DNA from: Pseudomonas frederiksbergensis
Lineage (GTDB): Bacteria > Pseudomonadota > Gammaproteobacteria > Pseudomonadales > Pseudomonadaceae
DNA length: 64,000 nt
Assembly (NCBI RefSeq): GCF_001874645.1
Contig: NZ_CP017886.1
Span: 2,170,001-2,234,000, forward strand
Reading direction: 5' to 3'
Positions 28,699 to 38,037 of the stretch are shown here, one piece after another (positions within the stretch are counted from its first letter, which is position 1; every line of letters starts with the position of its first letter). The notes beneath the pieces were generated by a model that saw only the letters and a list, made by a program, of their open reading frames with translations, did not search any database and was not told the origin of the DNA. The position numbers were made by a program, and so were the translations under genes.

Positions 28699-29351
28699 AT
28701 GCACCGCTCGACCTGCAACAGGCGTTAAGTGAACTGCTCGGCGATGCACGGCTTGTCCCGTGTCCGCTGCCTGAGACCGCGCTGAAACTCTGGCTGATCG
28801 ACGGCGACAACATGGACCGAGCGTTCAGCCCGGAAGAAACCCGGCGCATTCTGCACGAGCCGCCGTACTGGAGCTTTTGCTGGGCCAGCGGCCTGGCGAT
28901 GGCCCGCTATCTGGCGGAGCATCCGCAGTGGGTTGCCGGCAAGCGAGTGCTGGATTTCGGCGCCGGCTCCGGTGTCGCGGGGATCGCGGCAGTCAAGGCC
29001 GGGGCGCTGGAAGTGGTGGCGTGCGACCTTGATCCACTGGCGATTGCAGCCTGCCAGGCAAATGCCGAACTCAATGACGTCACGCTCAACTACTCGACAG
29101 ACTTTTTTGCCGAGGCCGATCGCTTTGATCTGGTTCTGGTGGCCGACGTGTTGTACGACCGGGCCAACCTGCCGTTACTCGATGAATTTCTCAGTCGTGG
29201 CCGCGAGGCGTTGGTGGCGGATTCGCGGGTTCGGGATTTCCGTCATCCGTTGTATCAGCGGCTGGAGATGCTTGAGGCAATGACATTGCCGGATCTGGCA
29301 GAGCCGGAAGAGTTTCGGCATGTGAGCCTTTACCACGCGCGCCGCGGTTAA
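28695..29351 (+). CDS. Class I SAM-dependent methyltransferase
   Basis: The product has 218 residues. The SAM-binding motif VLDFGAGSGVAGIAA (about residue 84) is followed by the acidic VACDLDPLA and LVLVADVLYD, as in PrmA and ETFB-lysine-type methyltransferases. It is much shorter than L11 methyltransferase PrmA, so the protein substrate is uncertain. The conserved SFCWASGLAMARYL segment before motif I resembles the lysine methyltransferase branch. It overlaps the lipoprotein gene by 4 bp. Confidence 0.75.
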   Translation: MNAPLDLQQALSELLGDARLVPCPLPETALKLWLIDGDNMDRAFSPEETRRILHEPPYWSFCWASGLAMARYLAEHPQWVAGKRVLDFGAGSGVAGIAAVKAGALEVVACDLDPLAIAACQANAELNDVTLNYSTDFFAEADRFDLVLVADVLYDRANLPLLDEFLSRGREALVADSRVRDFRHPLYQRLEMLEAMTLPDLAEPEEFRHVSLYHARRG

Positions 29352-29360
29352 CCCGATCCC

Positions 29361-29441
29361 GTAGGAGCTGCCGAAGGCTGCGATCTTTTCAGCGGCAACC
29401 AGAATGCAGATCAAAAGATCGCAGCCTGCGGCAACTCCTAC
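29361..29441. repeat. Paired REP-like repeat, copy 2
   Basis: GTAGGAGCTGCCGAAGGCTG.. starts at 29361 and its inverted partner, GATCGCAGCCTGCGGCAACT.., ends at 29441. It lies just after the methyltransferase stop. Confidence 0.75.
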
Positions 29442-29560
29442 ACGGGAATGTGGTGATCTCGCACCTGTGACCGTGTGGCGCATCCACGTCAATGCGCCAC
29501 CAATATCCATTGGCGTATACTCCCCCAGCCTTTTTGCCCCACCCGCGCTGGAGATAGTCG

Positions 29561-29770
29561 ATGGATCCTGCAGTATTTGAAGAGTGGATGATGACCGGTC
29601 TGGTGAGCATCCTGATCATTTTCATGGGTTTCATCGTCTGGGATCTGGCGAAAAAATCCAAGGCCGGACGCTTCGGCTCGTTCATCCTGTTCTTTGTGCT
29701 GGGCTTGGGCGTGGCCGCGTTCGTCATCAAAAGCGTGGTGATCGGCCTGATCGAATCCGGCACTCTATAA
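29561..29770 (+). CDS. DUF2788 family membrane protein
   Basis: The product has 69 residues with two hydrophobic segments ([37 protein letters not shown]) separated by a short basic loop (KKSKAGR). Size and sequence fit the DUF2788 family of small Pseudomonas membrane proteins, whose function is unknown. ATG 29561 follows GGAGATAG. It runs into the rluE 3' end, with 6 bp of convergent overlap. Confidence 0.8.
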   Translation: MDPAVFEEWMMTGLVSILIIFMGFIVWDLAKKSKAGRFGSFILFFVLGLGVAAFVIKSVVIGLIESGTL

Positions 29771-30406
29771 GCGCGCCGGCACTTCTTTCCACTGGCCCTG
29801 ATCGAGGCCTTCGATTGTCCAGTCGCCGATTCGCACCCGCACCAGACGCAGGGTCGGCAAGCCAACCGCAGCGGTCATGCGCCGTACCTGACGGTTGCGC
29901 CCTTCACGAATTACCAATTCCAGCCAACTGGTCGGCACGCTTTTGCGAAAGCGCACAGGAGGGTTACGCGGCCATAACTCAGGTTCTTCCAGTTGCCTCG
30001 CCTGCGCCGGCAAGGTCATGCCGTCATTCAACTCGACGCCCTCGCGCAAGCGCTGCAATTGCTCGGCGCTCGGCTCGCCCTCCACTTGCACCCAATACGT
30101 CTTGGCCAACTTGTGTTTCGGGTCAGCGATGCGCGCCTGAAGCTGGCCATCGTTGGTCAACAACAGCAAGCCTTCGCTGTCACGGTCCAGCCGTCCTGCC
30201 GGGTAGATCCCGGGAATCTCGATAAAGTCCTTGAGCGTTGCCCGCCCTTCACCGTCGCTGAACTGCGTCAGCACATCGAAGGGTTTGTTGAACAGAATCA
30301 GTTTCGGCTCGGCCGGCGGCGCTTTGGCAACACGTCGCGGGGCTGAGGAGGATTGCGCTGGCGCAACGCCTGGGCGGCGGGAAACGGGACGAGGAGGACG
30401 CGGCAT
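29765..30406 (-). CDS. rluE: 23S rRNA pseudouridine synthase, RluE-like
   Basis: The product has 213 residues. A Pro/Arg/Ala-rich tail of about 30 residues precedes the RsuA/RluB/E/F-type catalytic domain: [13 protein letters not shown], then [17 protein letters not shown] with the catalytic Asp in GRLDRDSEG, and the C-terminal [16 protein letters not shown]. There is no S4 domain, which favours RluE (position 2457 of 23S rRNA in E. coli) over RluB or RsuA. The exact target here is inferred. Confidence 0.88.
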   Translation of the reverse strand: MPRPPRPVSRRPGVAPAQSSSAPRRVAKAPPAEPKLILFNKPFDVLTQFSDGEGRATLKDFIEIPGIYPAGRLDRDSEGLLLLTNDGQLQARIADPKHKLAKTYWVQVEGEPSAEQLQRLREGVELNDGMTLPAQARQLEEPELWPRNPPVRFRKSVPTSWLELVIREGRNRQVRRMTAAVGLPTLRLVRVRIGDWTIEGLDQGQWKEVPARL

Positions 30407-30421
30407 GGCAAAAACAACATC

Positions 30422-30460
30422 TAACGGTCAGGGCTCACCATGCTAGTGGCCTGACCGTTA
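30422..30460 (-). terminator. Hairpin between amn and rluE
   Basis: TAACGGTCAGG (30422-30432) and CCTGACCGTTA (30450-30460) form a perfect 11-bp stem with a 17-base loop, just downstream of the amn stop. On the minus strand GATGTTGTTTTTG follows, a delayed T-rich stretch, so it may end amn transcription before rluE. Confidence 0.6.
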
Positions 30461-30476
30461 AATAACCACCATCCAA

Positions 30477-31940
30477 TCAGCGGAACGGCGGTTCGTCGAA
30501 GCTGCGCAGTTTGCGCGAGTGCAACGAGTTGAGCTCGGTGCGCAACAGATCCACCGCCGCGATACCAATCTTCAAGTGCTGGCTGACGGCGCGTTCATAG
30601 AAGGCGTTGGCCGAACCCGGCAGCTTGATTTCGCTGTGCAGCGGCTTGTCCGACACACACAGCAAGGTGCCGTACGGCACGCGCAGACGATAGCCTTGCG
30701 CGGCGATGGTGCCACTTTCCATGTCGACGGCAACCGCCCGCGACAGGTTGATCAACGGACGTTCCTGAGCCCAACGCAATTCCCAGTTACGGTCATCGTA
30801 GGTCAGCACGGTGCCGGTACGCAGGCGTTTTTTCAGGTCATCGCCCTGTTCGCCAGTCACATTGGCTGCCGCTTGCTGCAAGGCCATCTGCACTTCGGCC
30901 AGGGCCGGAATCGGAATGTTCGGCGGCACCACTCGGTCGAGAATCCCGTCGCGGCGCATGTAAGCGTGGGCCAGCACGTAATCACCGATGGTCTGCGACT
31001 GCCGCAGGCCGCCGCAGTGACCGATCATCAGCCAGCAATGCGGACGCAACACGGCCAAGTGGTCGGTGATGTTCTTCGCGTTGGACGGGCCGACGCCAAT
31101 GTTCACCAGGGTGACGCCGTGGCCGTCAGACGCCTGCAGGTGATAGGCCGGCATCTGATAACGGTGCCAGACCACGCCTGCGGCAATGGCCGACGCTTCG
31201 CCGTGATCCATGCTCTTTTCGATGATCACGTTGCCCGGCAAGACCATGCGCACGAAACGCGGATCGGTGCGCAATTGCTCCAGGCCATGAGTGATGAACT
31301 GGTCGACATAACGGTGGTAGTTGGTCAGCAGGATCCATGGCTGCACATGACGCCAGTCGCTGCCGGTGTAATGCACCAGACGGCGCAGGGAGAAATCCAC
31401 CCGTGCGGCGTCGAACAACGCCAACGGCAGCGGATCGGTGTTTTCCCAATCGTACAAACCATCGGCAATGCCATCAGTGGCGGCCGACAAATCGGTACTC
31501 GGGAACACTCGCGCCAACACCGCAGCAGTGACGCCGGAGCCAGCCAGCTCATCGCCCTGCTCGACCACGTATGGATACGGGATGTTCTGCTCACTGACGC
31601 CCACTTCCACCGTCACGGTGAAGTCGTGCATCAGCGGCACCAATTGCTCCAGCAAATACTTACGGAACGCCGCCGGATGGGTGACAGTGACGCTGTAGGT
31701 CCCCGGCAACTGAACCTTGGCGTAAGCGCGCGTGGTCTGTGGGACTTCACCCTGACAAAGGTAGGTCAGGCGTAATTCTGGATAACGAAACATCGCACGC
31801 TGCTCAGCGTCGGGTTCGACGCGGTCCTTCAGATAACGCTTGAGCGCCTGACTCAACGCCGTGGTGGCCCGCTCGTGCAGAGCGGCAAGCCGATCGACGG
31901 CTTGTTCGGCGGTTTGAACGACAATAAAGGCTTCGGTCAC
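30477..31940 (-). CDS. amn: AMP nucleosidase
   Basis: The product has 487 residues from GTG 31940-31938, preceded by AGGAAG; the longer ATG start at 31976 lacks a ribosome site. It splits AMP into adenine and ribose 5-phosphate. An N-terminal AMN-specific domain (to about 180) is followed by a nucleoside-phosphorylase-like domain with VNIGVGPSNAKNITDHLAVL, MIGHCGGLR and AVDMESGTIAAQGYR. Length matches the E. coli enzyme. It is followed by rluE after a hairpin. Confidence 0.94.
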   Translation of the reverse strand: MTEAFIVVQTAEQAVDRLAALHERATTALSQALKRYLKDRVEPDAEQRAMFRYPELRLTYLCQGEVPQTTRAYAKVQLPGTYSVTVTHPAAFRKYLLEQLVPLMHDFTVTVEVGVSEQNIPYPYVVEQGDELAGSGVTAAVLARVFPSTDLSAATDGIADGLYDWENTDPLPLALFDAARVDFSLRRLVHYTGSDWRHVQPWILLTNYHRYVDQFITHGLEQLRTDPRFVRMVLPGNVIIEKSMDHGEASAIAAGVVWHRYQMPAYHLQASDGHGVTLVNIGVGPSNAKNITDHLAVLRPHCWLMIGHCGGLRQSQTIGDYVLAHAYMRRDGILDRVVPPNIPIPALAEVQMALQQAAANVTGEQGDDLKKRLRTGTVLTYDDRNWELRWAQERPLINLSRAVAVDMESGTIAAQGYRLRVPYGTLLCVSDKPLHSEIKLPGSANAFYERAVSQHLKIGIAAVDLLRTELNSLHSRKLRSFDEPPFR

Positions 31941-32014
31941 GATCAGCTTCCTGTGTTCTGACTTGCAGACCTTCATCTTGCCTGCATCGCCGCCTTACGG
32001 GAACCTTGGAAAGA

Positions 32015-32087
32015 AGATCGCAGCCTTCGGCAGCTCCTACAGAATATCGCTGAGCCCCGTAGGAGCTGCCGCAGGCTGCGATCTTTT
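32015..32087. repeat. Paired REP-like repeat, copy 3
   Basis: AGATCGCAGCCTTCGGCAGC.. (from 32015) and the inverted arm GTAGGAGCTGCCGCAGGCTG.. (32059-32087, ending GATCTTTT). It lies between the aidB stop and the amn start and may separate the two transcripts. Confidence 0.8.
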
Positions 32088-32093
32088 CGCACC

Positions 32094-33743
32094 TTAAAAA
32101 CCTTGCGGGGTGGAACGCGCAACAATCGCCTCCACATCCAGACCACGCGGCAAGGTGCCATAGACCCGACCGGCCGTTCCCAACCGGCTGGCGATGAACG
32201 CATCGCTGACCGCAGCGTTGCCGGCTTCGAGCAACAGCCTGGCTTGCAGACCCAGGGCGATGTCTTCGGTCAGTTGCCGGGCGCGGTATTGAATGTCATC
32301 GGTGTCCTTGAATGCCGCGTGCAACTGGCGAATGTGTGCGGCCAGGCGTTTATCGCCATGCCCATCACCCAGCTCGCTGAACAGTACATCGAGCACGCCC
32401 GGCTCTTTCGACAGGGCTCGCAACACGTCGAGGCACTGTACGTTGCCAGAACCTTCCCATGTCGAGTTCACCGGCGCCTCACGGTACAGACGCGGCAAGA
32501 TGCTTTCTTCGACATAACCTGCACCGCCCATGCATTCGGCCGCTTCGTTGATCATCGCGGGTGCACGTTTGCAGATCCAGTATTTGCCCACCGCCGTCAC
32601 CAGTCGGGCGAATTTGGCTTCCTGGGCGTCATCGAGGTGATCCAGTGCCCGGCCCATGCGCAGGCTCAAGGCCAATGCAGCTTCACTTTCCAGCGCCAGA
32701 TCGGCGAGCACGTTTTGCATCAACGGTTGTTCACTGAGCAATTTGCCGCCAACCAGGCGGTGGGCGCAGTGATGGCTGGCCTGGGTCAATGCCTGACGCA
32801 TCAGGGCGCTGGAGCCGACCATGCAATCGAAACGGGTCATGGCGACCATTTCGATGATGGTCGGTACGCCGCGCCCTTCCTCGCCGATCATCCACGCCAA
32901 CGCACCACGGAACTCGACTTCACTGGACGCATTGGAGCAATTGCCGAGTTTGTTTTTCAGCCGCTGAATGTAGAACTGGTTGCGCGTGTCATCCGGACGA
33001 TGACGCGGCAGCAGGAAACAGGTCAAGCCCTTGTCGGTTTGCGCCAGGGTCAGGAAGGCATCGCACATCGGTGCCGAGCAGAACCACTTGTGCCCCACCA
33101 GTTCATACGCCTGACCGGGCCCCGCAACGCCGACCGGGTAAGCCTTGGTGGTGTTGGCCCGAACATCGGTGCCACCCTGTTTCTCGGTCATTGCCATGCC
33201 GATGGTGACGCCCGCCTTGTGGGCCATGCCGACATTGCGCGGGTCATAGTCGGTGGCGAGAATCTTCGGCAGCCACTGCCTGGCGATGTCCGGTTGCAGG
33301 CGCAATGCCGGGACGCTGGCGAAGGTCATGGTCAGCGGGCAGCCACTGCCGGCTTCGGCCTGGCTGTGCAGGTAGCTCATGGCCGCACGGGCAACATGGG
33401 CGCCAGACTGCGGATCGGTCCAGGGCAAGGAGGTCAAACCGTGCTCGACGGCCGTGCGCATCAGTTCATGGTAGGCCGGGTGAAACTCCACCAGATCGAT
33501 GCGGTGGCCGTAGCGATCATGGCTGGTGAACACTGGCTTGTTCTGATTGGCCAGGAACCCCGCTTCCATCAACGGCCCGCCGGCCAAAGCGCCATACGCG
33601 TCGATCCGCGCCTCAGCCCAACCTGCCCCGAAACGCCGCGCCCACTCTTGCAACGGCAGGTCGATGCGGTAGAGGTTGGTTCCGTCCAGCGACGGCGGCT
33701 GGTTGGTGACTTCGTGGGTTTCGGCGAACTGATGCAGGGTCAT
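32094..33743 (-). CDS. aidB: AidB-like acyl-CoA dehydrogenase
   Basis: The product has 549 residues. It has the acyl-CoA dehydrogenase fold with the AidB-type N-terminal extension (ETHEVTNQPPSLDGTNLY) and FAD-contacting segments GMAMTEKQGGTDVRANTT, TRFDCMVGSSALMRQAL and ECMGGAGYVEESILPRLYRE. E. coli AidB is induced by alkylation damage and binds DNA; whether this protein does the same or degrades an acyl-CoA is unknown. Gene order amn-aidB-ladS-thiD matches what I recall of P. aeruginosa. Confidence 0.85.
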   Translation of the reverse strand: MTLHQFAETHEVTNQPPSLDGTNLYRIDLPLQEWARRFGAGWAEARIDAYGALAGGPLMEAGFLANQNKPVFTSHDRYGHRIDLVEFHPAYHELMRTAVEHGLTSLPWTDPQSGAHVARAAMSYLHSQAEAGSGCPLTMTFASVPALRLQPDIARQWLPKILATDYDPRNVGMAHKAGVTIGMAMTEKQGGTDVRANTTKAYPVGVAGPGQAYELVGHKWFCSAPMCDAFLTLAQTDKGLTCFLLPRHRPDDTRNQFYIQRLKNKLGNCSNASSEVEFRGALAWMIGEEGRGVPTIIEMVAMTRFDCMVGSSALMRQALTQASHHCAHRLVGGKLLSEQPLMQNVLADLALESEAALALSLRMGRALDHLDDAQEAKFARLVTAVGKYWICKRAPAMINEAAECMGGAGYVEESILPRLYREAPVNSTWEGSGNVQCLDVLRALSKEPGVLDVLFSELGDGHGDKRLAAHIRQLHAAFKDTDDIQYRARQLTEDIALGLQARLLLEAGNAAVSDAFIASRLGTAGRVYGTLPRGLDVEAIVARSTPQGF

Positions 33744-33817
33744 GGCGGGGCCTCCTTGGGTCAGCTGAGACCTTCAGTTAAGCACCGCCTCCTCACCGAA
33801 CAAAGTGGCATATCCGC

Positions 33818-36205
33818 CTAAATATCGGCGCTTTCACCTTGTTTCGGACACAGCACCCGACGATAGAGCGTCGCTTGCAACTCTTCGAATTTCACCGGTT
33901 TGCTTAGGTAATCGGTCAATCCCCGCTCAAGATCCAGTCCCTGTCCCGAGACTACCGCAGCCAGCACCGGCAACTCGGCATAACCTGGCAGTGTGCGGAT
34001 CTGGCTGTCGATCGACAGTCCGTCGAGCAGCGGCAACGGGCAGTCGATCAGCACCGCGTCGAACGGTTCGCGACGCAGAAACGCCAGCGCCGCCTCACCA
34101 CTGTCGGTGCTGCGAACCCGATAGCCGAGCTTGAGCAACATGCCACGCACCACCAACTGATTGATGCTGTTATCGTCGACCAGCAACACCGTGCAGTCCT
34201 GCGGTGCGCGTAAACGGACGCTAGCGTGAACCTGGCGCGATTGAGCGACGACCGGTTGCACAACATTCACCACGTCGAACTCGACATCCAGCTGAAAGCG
34301 GCTACCGCGTCCGGGCTCGGAGCGATGGGTCAAACGCCCGCCAAGCAGCTCAACCAATTGCCGACAAATCGCCAGCCCGACACCCAACCCGCCGTATTCG
34401 CGAGTCATCGAACCGTCGAGCTGAAAGAACCGTTGATACAGCGTGGCTTCGCCCAAATCGGTGAAGCCGATGCCGGTGTCGATGACCGCGAAGGACAGCG
34501 CCAGACGCCCCTCCTCGGCAAACTTGCCACTGACCCGCAAGGCCAGCCCGCCAACCCGGGTGAACTTGATCGCGTTATCCAGCAAGCACTCCAGACCTTG
34601 CGCCAGCTTGGCGCTGTCACCGTACAGACGGTCAGGTAGCCCGGGTGCCAGATCGACCTTGAAATCCAATGCCTTGCTCGCGGCGTTGGCGGCAAACTGT
34701 TGCTGCAAGGTCTCGACCACCGAGCGCACGCTGAACGCTTCGGGGTAGACCTTGAGTCGGCCGGCCTGCAATTCTGTCAAGGTCAGAATGCCGTTGACCA
34801 TGCGCATCATGTCGCGTGCCGAACCGGCAGCCGTTTGTTGATACTGCTCAAGCTCCGGGTCGAGTTCGACGGTCTGCATCAATTCCAGTGAACCAATCAC
34901 GCCGTTCATCGGCGTACGCAGTTCGTGAGTCAGCGTCGCGAGAAATTCATCCTTGAGTTGGTTACTGCGGGCCAGTTGCTGGTTCAGCACTTCGAGTTTC
35001 TGCCCGGCGTCAAACAGCGTCTGCGCCTGCTGCTCGCGCATGGCGTTGATCCGGTCAGCGAGGGCCAGCGACAGCAGCGCGACTTCAATCGCCGAACCGA
35101 TCTGACTGGCGTACATAGTCAAAAATACGTTGGGCAGGTAGCCGAGCACCATCAGCGTATTGACGATGCCACCCAACAAAAAAGCCGTCCAGGCAATGAT
35201 GAAGTAGCGCGCCACCCGCAGGCCACGCCACCAGGCGAAGATCCCGGCGGCGAAAATCACCACGATGAAGACCAGCGCCAATGCCGTCGCCAAGCGCAAG
35301 GCCAGCGCATAGCTGGTCATCAACGACAGACCGACCACCACCGCGCTGCACGCAATCAGCACCAGCAGCAAACGATCGAGCCAGCGCGTGTGACTGGCGG
35401 TTTGCAGGAAGCTGCGGGCGAATTGGCTGCCAAACAGCGCCGCCAAACCGATGAAGAACGGTGTCGCGGCGTTGGCCCACCACGGACTGTTCGGCCAGAA
35501 GTACTCGTCCGCCGCGCCGTTGACCGACAGCTGATAGAGGCCGAACGAGGCAATATAAACGATGTAATAGAGGTAACTGGTGTCACGCACGCTCAGGTAG
35601 ATGAACAGGTTGTAGACCAGCATCCCGAGCAGTACGCCGTAAATCAGACCGAGCACATAGAGGCGCAAGGGCTGCTCTTCCAGATAAGCGGTGCTCGACC
35701 AAAGGGTCAGTGGCGCCTGGATCGAGCCCTCGCTTTGCAGGCGCAGGTACAGCGTTTCGCGCTGATCGGGGACGAAGTCCAGTTTGAACAGGTAGTTATT
35801 TTGCCGGACCTGACGACTGGCGAAGGGCAAGGTATCGCCGGTCCGACTGACCAATCGATAATCGCCGGTATTGTCCGGCAGATAGAGGTCGATATGGTCC
35901 ATTGGCGGATACGCCAACTCCAGCAGCCAGGTGCGTTGAGCGTCAGGGTTAATCGGGCGGTAGTGCAGATCGACTTTCAGCCAGAACGCCGAATGCGAGT
36001 AACCGGCGTTCAACGTGTCTTTGTCGTGGGCCTTGAAGTTGCCGGCCGCGGCTTGCGCGCGCACATCGGCGATGGATGCAGTGCCAGCAACATCTTCGTA
36101 CACCTGCATGACTCGTCCCAAGGGGAGGCTTTGGGTGAGCTCATCAAAATCGGCTGCGGCCGCCAACATCGGCAAGCTCAACAGCAACATCAGCAAATAG
36201 CGCAT
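33818..36205 (-). CDS. ladS: Hybrid sensor kinase LadS
   Basis: The product has 795 residues from ATG 36205, which starts a good signal peptide (MRYLLMLLLSLPMLAAAA); an in-frame ATG at 36250 would add 15 residues. Order: periplasmic 7TMR-DISMED2 domain (about 25-165), seven-transmembrane 7TMR-DISM region (about 180-385), coiled coil, HisKA with His427 in THELRTPMNG, ATPase domain (GGLGVGLAICRQL), and a C-terminal receiver with Asp721 in LIDCPLP and Lys in YLSKPV. Architecture and position next to thiD and aidB match LadS of P. aeruginosa, which acts through GacS/GacA and small RNAs to favour biofilm over acute virulence. That role is inferred here. Confidence 0.9.
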   Translation of the reverse strand: MRYLLMLLLSLPMLAAAADFDELTQSLPLGRVMQVYEDVAGTASIADVRAQAAAGNFKAHDKDTLNAGYSHSAFWLKVDLHYRPINPDAQRTWLLELAYPPMDHIDLYLPDNTGDYRLVSRTGDTLPFASRQVRQNNYLFKLDFVPDQRETLYLRLQSEGSIQAPLTLWSSTAYLEEQPLRLYVLGLIYGVLLGMLVYNLFIYLSVRDTSYLYYIVYIASFGLYQLSVNGAADEYFWPNSPWWANAATPFFIGLAALFGSQFARSFLQTASHTRWLDRLLLVLIACSAVVVGLSLMTSYALALRLATALALVFIVVIFAAGIFAWWRGLRVARYFIIAWTAFLLGGIVNTLMVLGYLPNVFLTMYASQIGSAIEVALLSLALADRINAMREQQAQTLFDAGQKLEVLNQQLARSNQLKDEFLATLTHELRTPMNGVIGSLELMQTVELDPELEQYQQTAAGSARDMMRMVNGILTLTELQAGRLKVYPEAFSVRSVVETLQQQFAANAASKALDFKVDLAPGLPDRLYGDSAKLAQGLECLLDNAIKFTRVGGLALRVSGKFAEEGRLALSFAVIDTGIGFTDLGEATLYQRFFQLDGSMTREYGGLGVGLAICRQLVELLGGRLTHRSEPGRGSRFQLDVEFDVVNVVQPVVAQSRQVHASVRLRAPQDCTVLLVDDNSINQLVVRGMLLKLGYRVRSTDSGEAALAFLRREPFDAVLIDCPLPLLDGLSIDSQIRTLPGYAELPVLAAVVSGQGLDLERGLTDYLSKPVKFEELQATLYRRVLCPKQGESADI

Positions 36206-36565
36206 AAAGCCCCAGCGTGGCCAGTCCGGTTGTGTCAGGAAGCCTCCCATTCCCTTTGAGTAGACGTAAAACCGGCATTACCTGTTATTGGTTTGGATCC
36301 ACTCTAGCATAGCCGTTGATGGCCATTGAGCACCATTGGAAAATTTAGTCTAAAGGCTCTAGAACGGGCATTTCAGCGCAATCCGCTGAGCTAGAGCGAT
36401 TCGTTTGCCGCAAGAAGATCGCAGCCTTCGGCAGCGCCTACGGATTGGCGAATGTTTGCGGCTTGCGTAGGAGCTGGCGAAGCCTGCGATCTTTTGATCT
36501 TGCGACCGGCTGCGCTGACGAGCATGCACACCGAAAAAAGATGTTTGGTGGTAAGCTCGCGCACC
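36206..36565. other. Divergent ladS-thiD intergenic region
   Basis: These 360 bp contain a REP-like repeat (36416-36496) and the presumed promoters of the divergent ladS and thiD genes. No TPP riboswitch or other RNA gene was recognised. AT-rich DNA at about 36320-36360 (GGAAAATTTAGTCTAAAGGC) is the best place for a ladS promoter, but no clear -35/-10 pair could be assigned. Confidence 0.5.
36416..36496. repeat. Paired REP-like repeat, copy 4
   Basis: AGATCGCAGCCTTCGGCAGC.. (from 36416) and GTAGGAGCTGGCGAAGCCTG.. to GATCTTTT (about 36467-36496). The second arm is the most diverged of the set. It lies between ladS and thiD. Confidence 0.7.
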
Positions 36566-37363
36566 ATGAATATCTACAGCTCTCGCCCCGTTGTCCTCTG
36601 TCTCTCCGGCCACGACCCAAGTGGTGGCGCCGGCTTGCAGGCAGATATCGAAGCCCTGCTCGCTCAGGGTTGTCATGCCGCCCCGGCAGTTACCGCGCTG
36701 ACTGTGCAAGACACGGTCAACGTGAGCGACTTCCGCGTTCTCGACCGTGAGTGGGTGCTGGCACAAGCCAACGCCGTGCTCAACGACTCGACGGTCGCGG
36801 CGGTCAAGCTGGGCATGCTCGGTTCACTGGAAATGGTCGACACCGTCGTCGAACTGCTTCAGGCGCATCCGCATTTACCGGTGGTCTGTGACCCGGTGCT
36901 GCGCGCCGGCGGTGGCGGGCGACTGGGCAAGGACGAAGTGGGCTACGCCATGCGCGAGCGCCTGCTGCCATTGGCGATCATCGCCACCCCTAACCTCCCG
37001 GAAGCACGCATCCTTGCCGAACTGCCCGAAGGCACGGCCGATGAATGCGCAGAAAAACTCCTGCCTTACGTCAAACACCTGCTGATCACCGGCGGTCATG
37101 GCGACGAACACGAAGTGCACAACCGCCTGTACAGCCGCGACGGCAGCCGCCATACCTACACCTGCCAGCGGTTGCCCGGCAGTTATCACGGTTCGGGCTG
37201 CACCTTGGCCAGCGCTCTGACCGGACGTCTGGCCCAAGGCGAACACCTCGCCAGCGCGGTACAGTCGGCGCTCAATTACACCTGGCGCACCCTGCGAGAC
37301 GCCGAACAACTCGGCAAAGGCCAGTTCGTACCGCGCCGTCTGCCGCTGGACTTTTGCTCGTAA
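36566..37363 (+). CDS. thiD: Hydroxymethylpyrimidine / phosphomethylpyrimidine kinase
   Basis: The product has 265 residues from ATG 36566 (MNIYSSRPVVLCLSGHDPSG), the family-like start; an upstream ATG at 36524 is in frame but unconserved. It phosphorylates HMP twice to give the pyrimidine half of thiamine. Typical motifs are SGHDPSGGAGLQADIEA, VKLGMLGS, VCDPVLRAGGGG and the C-terminal anion hole YHGSGCTLASA. thiE follows after 18 bp. No TPP riboswitch was recognised upstream. Confidence 0.94.
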   Translation: MNIYSSRPVVLCLSGHDPSGGAGLQADIEALLAQGCHAAPAVTALTVQDTVNVSDFRVLDREWVLAQANAVLNDSTVAAVKLGMLGSLEMVDTVVELLQAHPHLPVVCDPVLRAGGGGRLGKDEVGYAMRERLLPLAIIATPNLPEARILAELPEGTADECAEKLLPYVKHLLITGGHGDEHEVHNRLYSRDGSRHTYTCQRLPGSYHGSGCTLASALTGRLAQGEHLASAVQSALNYTWRTLRDAEQLGKGQFVPRRLPLDFCS

Positions 37364-37381
37364 CGCCATGAGGCCTGCCCG

Positions 37382-38005
37382 ATGAAATTACGTGGCCTGT
37401 ACGCCATTACCGACAGTCAGTTGCTGGCCGGCAAGTTCCTGCCTTACGTGGAGGCCGCGCTGGACGGCGGCGTCACGCTGCTGCAGTACCGCGACAAAAG
37501 CAGCGACGAGGCCCGCCGACTGCGTGAGGCGCAAGCCCTGTATGACCTGTGCGGACGCTACAAGACCCAGCTGATTATCAATGACGACGCCGAACTGGCC
37601 GCGCGCCTGGGCGTCGGCGTACACCTGGGGCAGACCGATGGCCCGTTGACCCCGGCCCGCTCGCTGCTGGGTCGCCAGGCAATTATTGGTTCGACCTGCC
37701 ACGCGCAACTCGAACTCGCCGAACAAGCGGCCAAAGAAGGTGCCAGTTACGTTGCCTTCGGCCGCTTCTTCAACTCCAACACCAAGCCCGGCGCACCGAC
37801 CGCAAGCCTCGAACTGCTCGACCAGGCCCGCAGCAAACTGCACCTGCCGATCTGCGCGATCGGCGGCATCACCCTCGACAATGCCGCCCCGCTGGTGGCC
37901 CACGGGGTTGATCTGCTGGCCGTGGTTCATGGACTGTTTGGTGCCGAAAACACTCAAGAAGTGACGCGCCGTGCCCGCGCCTTCAACGACTTGTTCAAAG
38001 CTTAA
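37382..38005 (+). CDS. thiE: Thiamine-phosphate synthase
   Basis: The product has 207 residues. It joins HMP diphosphate and hydroxyethylthiazole phosphate into thiamine monophosphate, which ThiL (22642) then phosphorylates. The TIM-barrel motifs [39 protein letters not shown] and ICAIGGIT are all in place. It forms a short operon with thiD and lies 32 bp before hemL. Confidence 0.95.
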   Translation: MKLRGLYAITDSQLLAGKFLPYVEAALDGGVTLLQYRDKSSDEARRLREAQALYDLCGRYKTQLIINDDAELAARLGVGVHLGQTDGPLTPARSLLGRQAIIGSTCHAQLELAEQAAKEGASYVAFGRFFNSNTKPGAPTASLELLDQARSKLHLPICAIGGITLDNAAPLVAHGVDLLAVVHGLFGAENTQEVTRRARAFNDLFKA

Positions 38006-38037
38006 GTATTCAATTACCGATTTTTGAGAGCCCAATC

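Noticed and set aside
36206..36565. TPP riboswitch upstream of thiD
   Set aside because: I found no conserved THI-box elements in the region; most of it is a REP repeat and ladS leader.
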